A stretch of 64,000 bases of DNA from Pseudomonas oryzihabitans (GCF_007665395.1 NZ_VDND01000004.1:235847-299846), one strand, 5' to 3'. Shown: positions 42,548-52,339, counted from the first letter of the stretch. Notes: generated from the sequence alone by a model not told the origin. A program made the numbers and translations.

Positions 42548-43186
42548 TCAGCGGCGGATGCCGTCTTCGGCGCGCCAGCCGTATTCCCGCGCGTGCCGGA
42601 CCAGATCGGCCGGCTTCTGGATATCCAGCTTGCGCCGGATGCTCAGGCGATGGGTTTCCACCGTGCGCACGCTGAGTTGCAGCTGCTGGGCCATGGCCTT
42701 GTTGTTGAGCCCCTGGGCCATCAGCAGCAGCACCTGGCGCTCGCGCGGGGTGAGGTCCTGCTCGCTGGCGCCGCCTTCGCCCAGGCGGGCGGCGATGGCA
42801 GGGCTATAGAAACGCCCACCCACCGCCAGCGCCTCGACGGCGGCGATGATCTCTTCGGAAGGGGCGTCCTTGAGCACATAGCCGGCGGCGCCGACCCGCA
42901 GCGAGGTGCTGACGTACTCGCGGTTGTCGTACATGCTCAGGATCAGCACCCGGGCACGCGGCGCGCGCGCGGAGATCTGCGCGGTCAGCTCCAGGCCGTT
43001 CATGTCCTTGAGGCCGATGTCCACTAGCAGGATATCCGGATCCAGCGGCTCCAGCAGGTCGAGTGCTTCCTCGCCACTGCTGGCCTCGCCGACCACCGCG
43101 AAGCGTTCGATGGTGCCCAGCAGCGCCCGGACCCCGGCGCGGACCAGGGCATGGTCGTCGACCAGGACGATGCGGATCGGCGTCAT
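42548..43186 (-). CDS. NarL/FixJ-family response regulator
   Basis: This 212-residue response regulator has an N-terminal receiver domain with acidic pocket D10-D11, phospho-acceptor D56 (LLVDIGLKD) and K106 (VLKDAPS). A C-terminal LuxR-type helix-turn-helix follows (LTPRERQVLLLMAQGLNNKAMAQQL, ~144-168). Its start overlaps the stop of the histidine kinase gene (ATGA), so the pair is co-translated. The genome context suggests control of the divergent cstA gene. Confidence 0.92.
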   Translation of the reverse strand: MTPIRIVLVDDHALVRAGVRALLGTIERFAVVGEASSGEEALDLLEPLDPDILLVDIGLKDMNGLELTAQISARAPRARVLILSMYDNREYVSTSLRVGAAGYVLKDAPSEEIIAAVEALAVGGRFYSPAIAARLGEGGASEQDLTPRERQVLLLMAQGLNNKAMAQQLQLSVRTVETHRLSIRRKLDIQKPADLVRHAREYGWRAEDGIRR

Positions 43187-44556
43187 GTCGGGCTTTCCTC
43201 GTCGGCGGGGAGGTCGGAGCGTAGCAGAACCACGTCTAGGGTCGTGCTGCCAGGGCCGGACTGGATGGCGCACCGGCCGCCGAACAACTCCACCCGCTCG
43301 CGGATGTTGCGCAGGCCGATCCCGCCACTAAGACGGTCCACCTGGCCGGTATCGAAGCCACGACCGTCATCGTGCACGGCCAGGCAGATCCAGCGGCCGC
43401 GCCGTTGCAGGTCGAGGGTCACGTGCTGGGCGGCAGCGTGACGCTCGATGTTGGTCAGGGCTTCCTGGACGATGCGAAACAGGGCGACGTCCAGTTCGCC
43501 GCCCGCGGGGCTGTCTTCCAGGCCCTGCCGGTAGTCCACGGCCAGCCCACTGCGCTGGCGGAACTCTTCCACCAGCTGGCCCAGCGCGGCGGGCAGGCCG
43601 AGGGTATCCAGCAGCGAGGGGTGCAGGTCGTGGGAGATGCGCCGGATCTCGCCGATGGCAGCGGCCAGGCGCTGGGTGCCCTCGCGCAGGGTCTCGCCGG
43701 CGCTTGCCTTGCCTGCGCCCAGTTCGCGATTGGCCAGTTCGAACTGGAACTTGATGGAGACCAGCAGCTGGCTGATGCCGTCGTGCAATTCCCGCGACAG
43801 CCGAGATCTTTCCTCCTCCTGGGAGGTGATGAGTCTCTGGGTCAATTGCTTGAGCTTGCGGTCGGCCAGGCGGTGCTCGCTGACGTTGAGCGTCAGCCCA
43901 CCGGCGAACACCAGCAGCACCGCCACCAACGCAACCCCGGCGCTGGCCAGCAGGGTAGTGCGGACACCCGCGGCCACGTCATGGCGTACCTGGGCGAGGG
44001 CGGCGTCCACGTCGTCCAGGTAGAGGCCGGTGCCCAGCACCCAGCCCCAGCGCTGCAGCTGGGTCACGTAGGCCAGCTTTTCCGCCATCTGGCCGCTGGA
44101 AGGCTTCTGCCAGCCGTAGCGCTGGAATCCATCACCCTGGCTGGCGCTGTGCAGCAGCGCCTGGATCACCAGCAGGCCATTGCCGTCGGTCAGTTGCCAG
44201 AGGTCCTGGCCGACCAGCTCCGGCTGGCGCGGGTGCATGAGGTTGCGCCCGTGCTGGTCGTAGACGAAGAAGTAGCCGTCGTTGCCGAAGTTCAGGCTGG
44301 CCAGCAGCGCCAGCACCCTGGCCTTGGTCTCCTCGTCGTCGCGGCCGCTGCCGTACAGCGGCTGGATGGCGCTGACGCCCATCTCCACGTAATTGCGCAG
44401 CTCGGCCTTCTTGCTGCCGAGGATGCTGTGTTCGAGCAGGTGCGCCTGCTGCTCGCCAAGCCGCTGGCTCTGTTCCAGCACCACCAGGCAGACCGCCGCC
44501 ACCGCCAGCAGCAGGGGCAGGATGCCAAGGGCGACCATCTTGTATTTGAGCTGCAT
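43183..44556 (-). CDS. Cache-domain sensor histidine kinase (HisKA_3 type)
   Basis: This 457-residue inner-membrane kinase has helices at ~8-27 and ~199-221 that bracket a periplasmic single Cache domain with GNDGYFFVYDQHGRNLMHP. The HisKA_3 phospho-acceptor is H258 in RELHDGISQLL. An HATPase domain ends the protein, with QEALTNIERHA, DDGRGFD and GIGLRNIRERVELFGG. Cache domains of this form often bind small carboxylates. ATG 44556; an upstream in-frame start at 44706 would lie in the promoter region. It is the first gene of the pair and divergent from cstA. Confidence 0.9.
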   Translation of the reverse strand: MQLKYKMVALGILPLLLAVAAVCLVVLEQSQRLGEQQAHLLEHSILGSKKAELRNYVEMGVSAIQPLYGSGRDDEETKARVLALLASLNFGNDGYFFVYDQHGRNLMHPRQPELVGQDLWQLTDGNGLLVIQALLHSASQGDGFQRYGWQKPSSGQMAEKLAYVTQLQRWGWVLGTGLYLDDVDAALAQVRHDVAAGVRTTLLASAGVALVAVLLVFAGGLTLNVSEHRLADRKLKQLTQRLITSQEEERSRLSRELHDGISQLLVSIKFQFELANRELGAGKASAGETLREGTQRLAAAIGEIRRISHDLHPSLLDTLGLPAALGQLVEEFRQRSGLAVDYRQGLEDSPAGGELDVALFRIVQEALTNIERHAAAQHVTLDLQRRGRWICLAVHDDGRGFDTGQVDRLSGGIGLRNIRERVELFGGRCAIQSGPGSTTLDVVLLRSDLPADEESPT

Positions 44557-44577
44557 CGGCACCTGTCCGGGCTGGCC

Positions 44578-44597
44578 GCTACGTAGAACTACGTAGC
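44578..44597. promoter_or_regulatory. Perfect palindrome upstream of the kinase gene
   Basis: GCTACGTAG-AA-CTACGTAGC is a perfect 9+9 inverted repeat; each arm also contains the self-complementary CTACGTAG. It ends 22 bp before the kinase start codon, in the region shared with cstA. It is a natural candidate binding site for a dimeric regulator such as the partner response regulator. Confidence 0.5.
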
Positions 44598-44672
44598 GGG
44601 CCTTGGGTAGTTCTGCGAATTTCGCTGTCGCGTCGCGCCGCCGATAGTAGTATTGCTCCGCTGTGGGCTCCC

Positions 44673-44814
44673 AGAGCCCGTTCAAAGACTGCTGCGCGTC
44701 GGCCAACCTGCGTTGAAAACGGCTTCGGAATGCTCATTTACCCTACGTAAATTCCGCTTCCTCAGCCATTTTCGCCTTGTTTGGCGCTAGCTCGCGAGCC
44801 TTTGAACAGGCTCT
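44673..44814. repeat. Fold-back element, copy B
   Basis: The arms AGAGCC-C-GTTCAAAG (44673-44687) and CTTTGAAC-A-GGCTCT (44800-44814) pair at 14 of 15 positions. The interior CTGCTGCGCGTCGGCCAAC...TTTACCCTACGTAAA...GTTTGGCGCTAGCTCGCGAG matches copies A and C. It lies in the divergent region between the kinase gene and cstA, so one or both transcripts may begin inside or beside it. Confidence 0.88.
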
Positions 44815-44864
44815 TACAATAACAAGTATCGCCGCGGCCACTGGTGCGCGGCAGGAGAACAAGA

Positions 44865-46922
44865 ATGACCCGAATGGCCAGCCATCTTGCCTGGTTCGCC
44901 GTCGCCGTACTGGGCGCCTTCGCCCTGGGTACCGTGGCGCTGAGTCGAGGCGAAGCGATCAATGCCCTCTGGATCGTGGTCGCCGCCGTGGCGATCTACC
45001 TCGTCGCCTACCGCTACTACAGCCTGTTCATCGCCACCAAGGTGATGGGGCTCGACGCCAAACGCGCCACGCCGGCGGTGCTCAACAACGACGGCCTGGA
45101 CTACGTGCCCACCAACAAGCACATCCTCTTCGGCCACCACTTCGCCGCCATTGCCGGTGCCGGTCCGCTGGTGGGCCCGGTGCTCGCCGCCCAGATGGGC
45201 TATCTGCCCGGCACCCTCTGGCTGATCGCCGGGGTGGTCTTCGCTGGTGCGGTACAGGATTTCATGGTGCTGTTCCTCTCCACCCGTCGCAATGGCCGCT
45301 CCCTGGGCGACATGGTGCGCGAGGAGATGGGTCGCATCCCCGGCACCATCGCCCTGTTCGGCTGCTTCCTTATCATGATCATCATCCTCGCCGTGCTGGC
45401 GCTGATCGTGGTCAAGGCCCTGGCCGAGAGCCCCTGGGGCATGTTCACGGTGATCGCCACCCTGCCGATCGCCATGTTCATGGGCGTCTACATGAGGTAC
45501 ATCCGCCCCGGTCGCATCGGCGAGATATCGCTGATCGGCGTGGTGCTGCTGCTGGCCTCCATCTGGGCCGGTGGCGTGGTCGCCGCCGATCCGGTGTGGG
45601 GCCCGGCCTTCACCTTCACCGGCGTGCAGATCACCTGGATGCTCATCGGCTACGGCTTCGTCGCCGCCGTGCTGCCGGTCTGGCTGGTGCTGGCGCCGCG
45701 TGACTACCTGTCCACCTTCCTCAAGATCGGCACCATCATCGCCCTGGCCATCGGCATCCTGGTGACCATGCCGATGCTGAAGATGCCGGCCCTGACCCAG
45801 TTCGTCGACGGCACCGGTCCGGTGTGGAAGGGCACCCTGTTCCCCTTCCTGTTCATCACCATCGCCTGCGGCGCGGTGTCCGGCTTCCACGCCCTGATCA
45901 GCTCGGGCACCACGCCCAAGCTGATCGCCAAGGAAACCCACGCCCGCTACATCGGCTATGGCGCCATGCTGATGGAGTCCTTCGTCGCCATCATGGCCAT
46001 GGTCGCCGCCTCGGTGATCGAGCCGGGCGTCTACTTCGCCATGAACAGCCCGGCCGCCGTGGTCGGCGCCGACGTGGTCTCGGTGGCCGCCAAGATCAGC
46101 ACCTGGGGCTTCGTGGTGACGCCCGAGATGCTGCAGGCCACCGCCACCGAGATCGGCGAGCACACCATCCTGGCTCGCGCTGGTGGCGCCCCGACCCTGG
46201 CCGTGGGCATCGCCCAGATCATGCACAACGTGCTGCCGGGCGAGAACACCATGGCCTTCTGGTACCACTTCGCCATCCTGTTCGAGGCGCTGTTCATCCT
46301 CACCGCAGTGGACGCCGGTACCCGCGCCGGACGCTTCATGCTGCAGGATTTGCTGGGCAGCTTCGTCCCGGCATTGAAGAAGACCGACTCCTGGACCGCC
46401 AACGTCATTGGCACCGCCGGTTGCGTCGCCCTCTGGGGCTGGCTGCTGTACCAGGGTGTGGTCGATCCGCTGGGCGGCATCAACACCCTCTGGCCGCTTT
46501 TCGGCATCTCCAACCAGATGCTCGCCGGTATCGCCCTGATGCTGGGCTCGGTGGTGCTGATCAAGATGAAGCGCCAGCGCTACGTCTGGGTCACCCTGGT
46601 GCCGGCCGTCTGGCTGCTGATCTGCACCACCACCGCTAGCCTGATCAAGCTGTTCGATAGCAATCCGGCGGTCGGCTTCCTGGCCCTGGCCAAGAAGTAC
46701 AACACCGCCCTGGCCCAGGGCCAGGTGATCGCGCCGGCCAAGAGCCTGGAGCAGATGCAGCACATCGTCTTCAACGCCTATACCAACGCCACCCTGTCGG
46801 TGCTGTTCCTGGTGGTGGTGATGAGTATCCTGTTCTTTTCCATCAAGGTCGGTCGCGCTGCCCTGGCCAAGCCCGAGCGCAGCGACCGCGAGACCCCCTT
46901 CCAGCCGGCCGCGGGCGTCTAA
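44865..46922 (+). CDS. cstA: CstA/BtsT-family pyruvate (peptide) transporter
   Basis: This inner-membrane carrier of the CstA family includes E. coli members that import pyruvate under carbon limitation; CstA was first described as a peptide transporter. The 685-residue product has about 16-18 helices. The family blocks [33 protein letters not shown] and [19 protein letters not shown] appear near the start, with [22 protein letters not shown] in the middle. ATG 44865 has AGGAG 7 bases upstream; upstream in-frame starts are rejected. ybdD follows after 11 bp. The divergent two-component system is the likely regulator. Confidence 0.93.
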   Translation: MTRMASHLAWFAVAVLGAFALGTVALSRGEAINALWIVVAAVAIYLVAYRYYSLFIATKVMGLDAKRATPAVLNNDGLDYVPTNKHILFGHHFAAIAGAGPLVGPVLAAQMGYLPGTLWLIAGVVFAGAVQDFMVLFLSTRRNGRSLGDMVREEMGRIPGTIALFGCFLIMIIILAVLALIVVKALAESPWGMFTVIATLPIAMFMGVYMRYIRPGRIGEISLIGVVLLLASIWAGGVVAADPVWGPAFTFTGVQITWMLIGYGFVAAVLPVWLVLAPRDYLSTFLKIGTIIALAIGILVTMPMLKMPALTQFVDGTGPVWKGTLFPFLFITIACGAVSGFHALISSGTTPKLIAKETHARYIGYGAMLMESFVAIMAMVAASVIEPGVYFAMNSPAAVVGADVVSVAAKISTWGFVVTPEMLQATATEIGEHTILARAGGAPTLAVGIAQIMHNVLPGENTMAFWYHFAILFEALFILTAVDAGTRAGRFMLQDLLGSFVPALKKTDSWTANVIGTAGCVALWGWLLYQGVVDPLGGINTLWPLFGISNQMLAGIALMLGSVVLIKMKRQRYVWVTLVPAVWLLICTTTASLIKLFDSNPAVGFLALAKKYNTALAQGQVIAPAKSLEQMQHIVFNAYTNATLSVLFLVVVMSILFFSIKVGRAALAKPERSDRETPFQPAAGV

Positions 46923-46933
46923 GGAGAATCCTC

Positions 46934-47137
46934 ATGTTCAATGACCTGGGACGCCTGGGCAAATACCTCGGGCAGGCCGCCAAGATGCTGGTGGGCATGC
47001 CCGACTACGACACCTACGTCGAGCACATGCGCGGCAAGCACCCGGACCAGCCGGTGATGAGCTACGAGGCCTTCTTCCGCGAGCGCCAGGAAGCGCGCTA
47101 CGGTGGTGGCAAGTCCGGCGCCATACGCTGCTGCTGA
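46934..47137 (+). CDS. YbdD/YjiX-family small protein (DUF466)
   Basis: This 67-residue protein almost always follows cstA or btsT genes. It has the family pattern [39 protein letters not shown] split over residues 20-57 and ends in a Cys pair (IRCC). It is cytosolic with no helix of membrane length. Its role is unknown, but the fixed pairing implies a function in the transport system. AGGAG precedes ATG 46934. Confidence 0.92.
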   Translation: MFNDLGRLGKYLGQAAKMLVGMPDYDTYVEHMRGKHPDQPVMSYEAFFRERQEARYGGGKSGAIRCC

Positions 47138-47152
47138 CCCAGGGTCACCATC

Positions 47153-47294
47153 GGAACCTGTTCACGATCTGCTGCGCGTCGGCCAAACGGCGTTGAAAAT
47201 GCCTTCGGAATGCTCATTTACCACTCGTAAACTCCGCTTCCTCAGGCCTTTTCGCCTTGTTTGGCTCTAGCTCGCGAGATCGTGAAAAGGTTCC
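47153..47294. repeat. Fold-back element, copy C
   Basis: The arms GGAACCTGTTCACGATCT (47153-47170) and AGATCGTGAAAAGGTTCC (47277-47294) pair at 17 of 18 positions. Interior pairs are GCCAAAC/GTTTGGC, GAAAATGCCT/AGGCCTTTTC and apical TTTAC/GTAAA. It fills the gap between ybdD and yjiA and is followed directly by a terminator. Confidence 0.92.
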
Positions 47295-47295
47295 A

Positions 47296-47323
47296 AGGCC
47301 GGGCTCCACGCCCGGCCTCTTTC
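47296..47323 (+). terminator. Rho-independent terminator between ybdD and yjiA
   Basis: AGGCCGGG (47296-47303) pairs with CCCGGCCT (47311-47318), followed by CTTTCT. It lies 2 bp after fold-back copy C and 16 bp before the yjiA start, so it could end the cstA-ybdD transcript or act as an attenuator for yjiA. Confidence 0.75.
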
Positions 47324-47338
47324 TGTCTGGAGTCTTCC

Positions 47339-48331
47339 ATGCGTGAACCCATCCCCGTCACCGTTCTGACCGGCTTTCTCGGCGCCGGCAAGACCACCCT
47401 GCTCAAGCACATCCTGCAGGCCGAGCACGGCCTCAAGATCGCCGTGATCGAAAACGAATTCAGCGCCCTGGACGTCGACGGCGAACTGCTCGAAGACGCC
47501 GGCGCCGTGCAACTGATGAAGGTGGCCAATGGCTGCGTCTGCTGCACCGGCAGCAAGGACCTGGCCTACGCCCTGACGGTGCTGCTGGAGCGGCTGGACA
47601 GCGGTGAGCTGGACTTCGAGCGCCTGGTGGTGGAATGCACCGGTCTCGCCGATCCCGGTCCGGTGGCCCAGACCTTCTTCACCGACGAGCTCCTGCGCGA
47701 GCGCTACCTGCTCGACGGGGTGCTGACCCTGGTGGACACCGTTCATGCCAGCGAGCAACTGAGCGATCCGTTGCTGCAGGCGCAGATCGGTTTCGCCGAT
47801 CGCCTGCTGCTGACCAAGCTCGACCTGGCCGAGCCGGCCGCCGTCGAGGCGCTGGAGAATCGCCTGCAGCGCATCAACCGCCGCGCGCCCATCCGTCATG
47901 TCGATCATGGGCGCATTGAGCTGGCCGAGCTGCTGGACATCCGTGGCTTCAACCTGCACGACGAAGACCTGGCTGCGCCGACCCTGTTCCGCCCGCTGCG
48001 GCCGGTGTCCGAGGCCGTCAGCCTCGGCGAACGTATCCACTCCATCGCCATCCGCGAGCCGCGTCCCTTCGACCAGGCCAAGATCAGCGGCGTGATGGAG
48101 ATGCTGCTCGATACCCTCGGCGGCGACCTGTTGCGCTACAAGGGACTGCTGAACATCGCCGGCGAGGAGCGCCGCCTGCTGTTCCAGGGCGTGCAGCAGA
48201 TCTATGCCGCCGATTGGGAGCGCGACTGGGCGCCGGACGAGGTACGCGAGAGTCGCGTCGTGCTGATCGGCATGGACCTGCCGGAAGAGCGCATTCGCGC
48301 CGCCTTCGAGCGGGCGGTGGCGCGCACCTGA
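47339..48331 (+). CDS. yjiA: YjiA-family (COG0523) P-loop GTPase
   Basis: This cytosolic G3E-family GTPase belongs to the COG0523 group of putative metal chaperones. The 330-residue product has Walker A GFLGAGKTT (12-20), the metal-binding CxCC motif in NGCVCC (C62, C64, C65), the ECTGLADP switch and the LTKLDL base motif. A C-terminal COG0523 domain is present. In E. coli yjiA follows btsT-yjiX, the same order as here. ATG 47339 has TGGAG upstream; the longer frame reads through the fold-back repeat and is rejected. The metal is not known. Confidence 0.92.
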   Translation: MREPIPVTVLTGFLGAGKTTLLKHILQAEHGLKIAVIENEFSALDVDGELLEDAGAVQLMKVANGCVCCTGSKDLAYALTVLLERLDSGELDFERLVVECTGLADPGPVAQTFFTDELLRERYLLDGVLTLVDTVHASEQLSDPLLQAQIGFADRLLLTKLDLAEPAAVEALENRLQRINRRAPIRHVDHGRIELAELLDIRGFNLHDEDLAAPTLFRPLRPVSEAVSLGERIHSIAIREPRPFDQAKISGVMEMLLDTLGGDLLRYKGLLNIAGEERRLLFQGVQQIYAADWERDWAPDEVRESRVVLIGMDLPEERIRAAFERAVART

Positions 48332-48536
48332 GGCAGGCTGGGTCAGCAGCAACGGGTTCCAGGGCGGTCGACTAGGGCGGCGGAGCGGCTGAGCTCAGGG
48401 TGCGGTCGATAACGGCTCAAAACCTTGCCTCAGCGGTTTCGGTGCTATTTAAGGCGGCGTTAAGGATGCCGGGTTGATAACCTCGGATGGGGCATAACGC
48501 CACCGAACGAACCATCCCTCACCGAGGATTCTCTGC

Positions 48537-48716
48537 ATGCTGCTGCTCTGGCAAGCCTTGGCCACCGGTGGCCTGATCATGCTGGGCGCGTTGCTGATCG
48601 ATCTCTGGTTGCCGCACCGGGAGACGCGCGCGCGACGCTGGTGGCGGCGGGTCGCCTATTTCGGACTGGGCGGTCTGGCCGGCATCGCCGGGCGGCTGTT
48701 GGTGGGCTCGCCCTAG
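48537..48716 (+). CDS. Small two-helix membrane protein
   Basis: A 59-residue frame reads MLLLWQALATGGLIMLGALL, then a charged WLPHRETRARRWWRR loop, then VAYFGLGGLAGIAGRLLVGSP. It has two hydrophobic helices with a positively charged loop between them. GAGG at 48523-48526 is a fair ribosome site. I know no homologue. Its stop codon and the stop of the convergent dciA gene share the same CTAG tetranucleotide. Confidence 0.6.
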   Translation: MLLLWQALATGGLIMLGALLIDLWLPHRETRARRWWRRVAYFGLGGLAGIAGRLLVGSP

Positions 48717-49189
48717 GCGTCGCCGTCCGCGGCAGGGGCCTTGGGCGCCGCGCGGCTGGCCAGGCGTTCCAGGGCGGCCTTGAGCCCCGGGTCGCGGATC
48801 CCGGCCGCCACTTCCCTGAGACTTTCGGCGCCCACCTGGCTGACCTGGCGTGGCGGTCTGGAGCGCGTGGCGACGCCCGGGCTGGGCTGCATCTTGAATT
48901 GCAGACGCAAGAGGCCGGCGAATTCCGGCGCCTGTTGCAAGAGCCGTAGCAGGCGGCGCTGCTGGTAGCGCAGCCGCGTCGCCCAATGGGCATCGTTGAC
49001 CACCAGCAGCAAGGTGCCGTCGCGCCAACTGGCGACCCGGCAGTGCGGGCGGGCGGCCGGCTGCAGTTGCTCTTCCAGCAACTGCTGCAGCCGACCCAAG
49101 CGTTCGGCTTCGCGAAACAGCCCCTTGAGCGGCTTGGCCTGGCGCAGCAGGGCGGCGGGAGCGACGGCGGGGAGCGGGCGAAAGGCCAT
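48713..49189 (-). CDS. dciA: DciA (DUF721) replicative helicase loader
   Basis: DciA helps load the replicative helicase DnaB in bacteria lacking DnaC/DnaI. The 158-residue product has the DUF721 core (LEEQLQPAARPHCRVASWRDGTLLLVVNDAHWATRLRYQQRRLL, about 40-83) and a flexible charged C-terminal part. The family annotation is firm; the function is inferred from work in other species. ATG 49189 (MAFRPLPAVAP). It is divergent from secA across 235 bp, which matches Pseudomonas gene order as I recall it. Confidence 0.82.
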   Translation of the reverse strand: MAFRPLPAVAPAALLRQAKPLKGLFREAERLGRLQQLLEEQLQPAARPHCRVASWRDGTLLLVVNDAHWATRLRYQQRRLLRLLQQAPEFAGLLRLQFKMQPSPGVATRSRPPRQVSQVGAESLREVAAGIRDPGLKAALERLASRAAPKAPAADGDA

Positions 49190-49424
49190 GCGCAGGACTC
49201 GCGATGGGCGGAGGGGAGGCGCCGATGGTAACAGATCGCTCTGGCGTCCTGGCGGCCGGTACCCCCGTCGTTCTTTCCTCATCGGCATTTCCGAGTAGAA
49301 TGCCCGATTACCATTGCGGGACATCGCGGGTTTCAACCCCCACGCCCAGGCGCCTGGCCAGACTCTGCAGAGGCCTTGTCGCCCGTTTCGCACCCCTCAT
49401 TCCAGCGGAAGAATTCCAGTCGAT

Positions 49425-52166
49425 ATGTTTGCGCCTTTGTTGAAGAAATTCTTTGGAAGCAAGAACGAACGAGATGTCAAACGCCTAGGCAAGGTCGTCA
49501 CGGCCACCAATGCGTTGGAATCCCAGATTGCCTCCTTGAGCGACGAGCAACTGCGCGCCAAGACCGAGGAATTCAAGCAGCGCGTGGCCAAGGGCGAGTC
49601 CCTCGACGTGCTGATGCCCGAAGCCTTCGCCGTGGTCCGCGAGGCCGGCAAGCGGGTCATGGGCATGCGCCACTTCGATGTCCAGCTGATCGGCGGCGCC
49701 GCGCTGCACGAGGGCAAGATCGCCGAGATGCGTACCGGCGAGGGCAAGACCCTGGTGGGCACCCTGCCGGTCTACCTCAATGCCCTGTCCGGCAAGGGCG
49801 TCCACGTGGTCACGGTGAACGACTACCTGGCCCGCCGCGACGCCAACTGGATGCGGCCGCTGTACGAATTCCTCGGCCTGTCGGTGGGCATCATCCTGCC
49901 GTTCCAGCCGCCGGAGGAAAAACGCGCCGCCTATGCCTCGGACATCACCTACGGCACCAACAACGAATTCGGCTTCGACTACCTGCGCGACAACATGGCC
50001 TTCAGCATGGCCGAGAAGTACCAGCGCGAGCTGAACTTCGCCGTGGTCGACGAGGTGGACTCCATCCTCATCGACGAAGCCCGGACCCCGCTGATCATCT
50101 CCGGCCAGGCCGAGGACAGCTCCGAGCTGTACCAGAAGATCAACCTGCTGATTCCGCGGCTGCAACGGCACATCGAGGAAGAGGAAGGCAATCCCACCCA
50201 GGTCGGTCACTACACCATCGACGAGAAGACCCGCCAGGTGGAGATCACCGAGCTGGGTCACCAGTTCATCGAGGAGATGCTCACCGAGACCGGCCTGCTG
50301 GCCGAGGGCGAGAGCCTCTACTCCGCGCACAACCTGGGCCTCTTGACCCACGTGTTCGCCGGCCTGCGCGCCCATACCCTGTTCCATCGCAACGTCGAGT
50401 ACATCGTCCAGCAGGACCAGGTGCTGCTGATCGACGAGCACACCGGCCGCACCATGCCGGGCCGGCGCCTCTCCGAAGGCCTGCACCAGGCCATCGAGGC
50501 CAAGGAAGGACTGCCGATCCAGCCCGAGAGCCAGACCCTGGCCTCGACCACCTTCCAGAACTACTTCCGCCTCTACAACAAGCTCGGTGGCATGACCGGT
50601 ACCGCCGACACCGAGGCCTTCGAATTCCGCCAGATCTACAACCTCGACGTGCTGGTCATCCCGACCCATCGCGCCGTCGCCCGGAAGGACTTCAACGACC
50701 TGGTCTACCTGACCCAGGCGGAGAAGTACCAGGCCATCATCGAGGACGTGAAGCAGTGCCAGGCCGAAGGCCGTCCGGTGCTGGTGGGTACCGCCTCCAT
50801 CGAGAGCTCCGAGTACGTCGACCAGCTGCTGACCCAGGCCGGCATCGAGCACAAGGTGCTCAACGCCAAGTACCACGAGCGCGAAGCCGAGATCATCGCC
50901 CAGGCGGGTCGTCCGGGCGCCGTGACCATCGCCACCAACATGGCCGGTCGCGGTACCGACATCCTGCTCGGCGGTAACTGGGAAGTGGAAGTCGCGGCCC
51001 TGGAGAATCCCACCGAGGAGCAGATCGCCGCGATCAAGGCCGCCTGGCAGGAGCGCCACAAGCAGGTCATCGACGCCGGTGGCCTGCACGTGATCGCCTC
51101 CGAGCGCCACGAATCGCGCCGGATCGACAACCAGCTGCGGGGCCGTGCCGGTCGCCAGGGCGACCCGGGTTCCAGCCGCTTCTACCTGTCGCTGGAAGAC
51201 AGCCTGATGCGCATCTTCGCCTCCGACCGGGTGAAGAACTTCATGAAGGCCCTGGGTATGCAGGGCGGCGAGGCCATCGAGCACCGCATGGTCACCAACG
51301 CCATCGAGAAGGCGCAGCGCAAGGTCGAGGGTCGCAACTTCGACATCCGCAAGCAGCTGCTGGAATACGATGACGTGGCCAACGAGCAGCGCAAGGTGAT
51401 CTACCACATGCGCGATACCCTGCTGGCCAACGAGGACGTCGGCGAGACCATCAAGGGCTTCCGCGAGGAAACCCTGACCCAGGTGATCAACGAGCACATC
51501 CCGCCGCAATCGCTGCCCGAGCAGTGGGACATCCCAGGCCTGGAAGCCGAGCTGTACAGCGTCTTCGGCCTGCAGCTGCCGATCGCTCAGTGGCTGGACG
51601 AGGACGACAAGCTGTACGAGGACACCCTGCGGGTGAAGATCCTCGAGCAGCTCGAAGCGGCCTACATGGAAAAGGAAGACATGGCCGGTCGCGAGGCACT
51701 GCGCAACTTCGAGAAGCAGATGCTGCTGCGGGTGGTCGACGACCTCTGGAAGGACCACCTCACCACCATGGACCACCTGCGTCATGGTATCCATCTGCGC
51801 GGCTACGCCCAGAAGAATCCCAAGCAGGAATACAAGCGCGAGTCCTTCACCCTGTTCCAGGAACTGCTGGACAGCATCAAGCGCGACACCATCCGCGTGC
51901 TGTCCCACGTCCAGGTACGCCGCGAGGACCCGGCCGAGGAAGAGGAGCGCATGCGTCGCGAGGCCGAGGCCCTGGCCGAGCGCATGCAGTTCCAGCACGC
52001 CGAAGCGCCGTCGCTGGTCGATCCCGAGGTGATCGGGGAAGAGGCGGGTGAGGACACCGTGGTGCCCCTGCAGCCCCAGCGCAACGACCAGAAGATCGGC
52101 CGCAACGAGCCGTGCCCCTGCGGTTCCGGCAAGAAGTACAAGCAGTGCCACGGCAAGCTCGACTGA
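49425..52166 (+). CDS. secA: Preprotein translocase ATPase SecA
   Basis: SecA is the motor that pushes unfolded preproteins through SecYEG. The 913-residue product has Walker A MRTGEGKT (~103-110), [14 protein letters not shown] and the second helicase lobe with [10 protein letters not shown] and [10 protein letters not shown]. The C-terminal SecB/zinc-binding tail has [18 protein letters not shown] 49425 ([16 protein letters not shown]) is the family start; the longer upstream frame is discarded. In E. coli secM upstream regulates secA; no secM-like frame was evident in the 235-bp gap here. Confidence 0.97.
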   Translation: MFAPLLKKFFGSKNERDVKRLGKVVTATNALESQIASLSDEQLRAKTEEFKQRVAKGESLDVLMPEAFAVVREAGKRVMGMRHFDVQLIGGAALHEGKIAEMRTGEGKTLVGTLPVYLNALSGKGVHVVTVNDYLARRDANWMRPLYEFLGLSVGIILPFQPPEEKRAAYASDITYGTNNEFGFDYLRDNMAFSMAEKYQRELNFAVVDEVDSILIDEARTPLIISGQAEDSSELYQKINLLIPRLQRHIEEEEGNPTQVGHYTIDEKTRQVEITELGHQFIEEMLTETGLLAEGESLYSAHNLGLLTHVFAGLRAHTLFHRNVEYIVQQDQVLLIDEHTGRTMPGRRLSEGLHQAIEAKEGLPIQPESQTLASTTFQNYFRLYNKLGGMTGTADTEAFEFRQIYNLDVLVIPTHRAVARKDFNDLVYLTQAEKYQAIIEDVKQCQAEGRPVLVGTASIESSEYVDQLLTQAGIEHKVLNAKYHEREAEIIAQAGRPGAVTIATNMAGRGTDILLGGNWEVEVAALENPTEEQIAAIKAAWQERHKQVIDAGGLHVIASERHESRRIDNQLRGRAGRQGDPGSSRFYLSLEDSLMRIFASDRVKNFMKALGMQGGEAIEHRMVTNAIEKAQRKVEGRNFDIRKQLLEYDDVANEQRKVIYHMRDTLLANEDVGETIKGFREETLTQVINEHIPPQSLPEQWDIPGLEAELYSVFGLQLPIAQWLDEDDKLYEDTLRVKILEQLEAAYMEKEDMAGREALRNFEKQMLLRVVDDLWKDHLTTMDHLRHGIHLRGYAQKNPKQEYKRESFTLFQELLDSIKRDTIRVLSHVQVRREDPAEEEERMRREAEALAERMQFQHAEAPSLVDPEVIGEEAGEDTVVPLQPQRNDQKIGRNEPCPCGSGKKYKQCHGKLD

Positions 52167-52197
52167 GTGCTTGCCAGTGCCGCCGTGGCGACGGCCA

Positions 52198-52221
52198 CCT
52201 GTCGGCATAGCCGCCGACAGG
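52198..52221. repeat. Inverted repeat after secA
   Basis: CCTGTCGGC (52198-52206) and GCCGACAGG (52213-52221) pair perfectly around six bases. There is no T run, so a terminator role is uncertain. Confidence 0.45.
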
Positions 52222-52298
52222 TTGTAAACTCCGCTCGCTAGGCTGTTTGCGCCCCTTGCCCAGCATGGGCGAGGCTGGCGCTGGAATCCTGATCTCCA

Positions 52299-52339
52299 CG
52301 CCGCGACCGGTTTTCCGCTCGCGGCGTTTCCTTTTCTTT
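52299..52339 (+). terminator. Terminator-like hairpin in the argJ leader
   Basis: CGCCGCG (52299-52305) pairs with CGCGGCG (52320-52326), followed by TTTCCTTTTCTTT. It ends 16 bp before the argJ start codon, so it may end the secA transcript or attenuate argJ. Confidence 0.6.

Noticed and set aside
44814..46763. 649-codon frame opposite cstA, rich in His/Gly/Asp
   Set aside because: Antisense shadow of cstA with no domain and no ribosome site.
49190..49424. secM-like arrest peptide upstream of secA
   Set aside because: No frame with signal peptide and FxxxxWIxxxxGIRAGP-type arrest motif in the gap.
49485..52208. 907-codon open frame opposite secA
   Set aside because: Shadow frame caused by GC-biased third positions; low-complexity product and secA is unmistakable.
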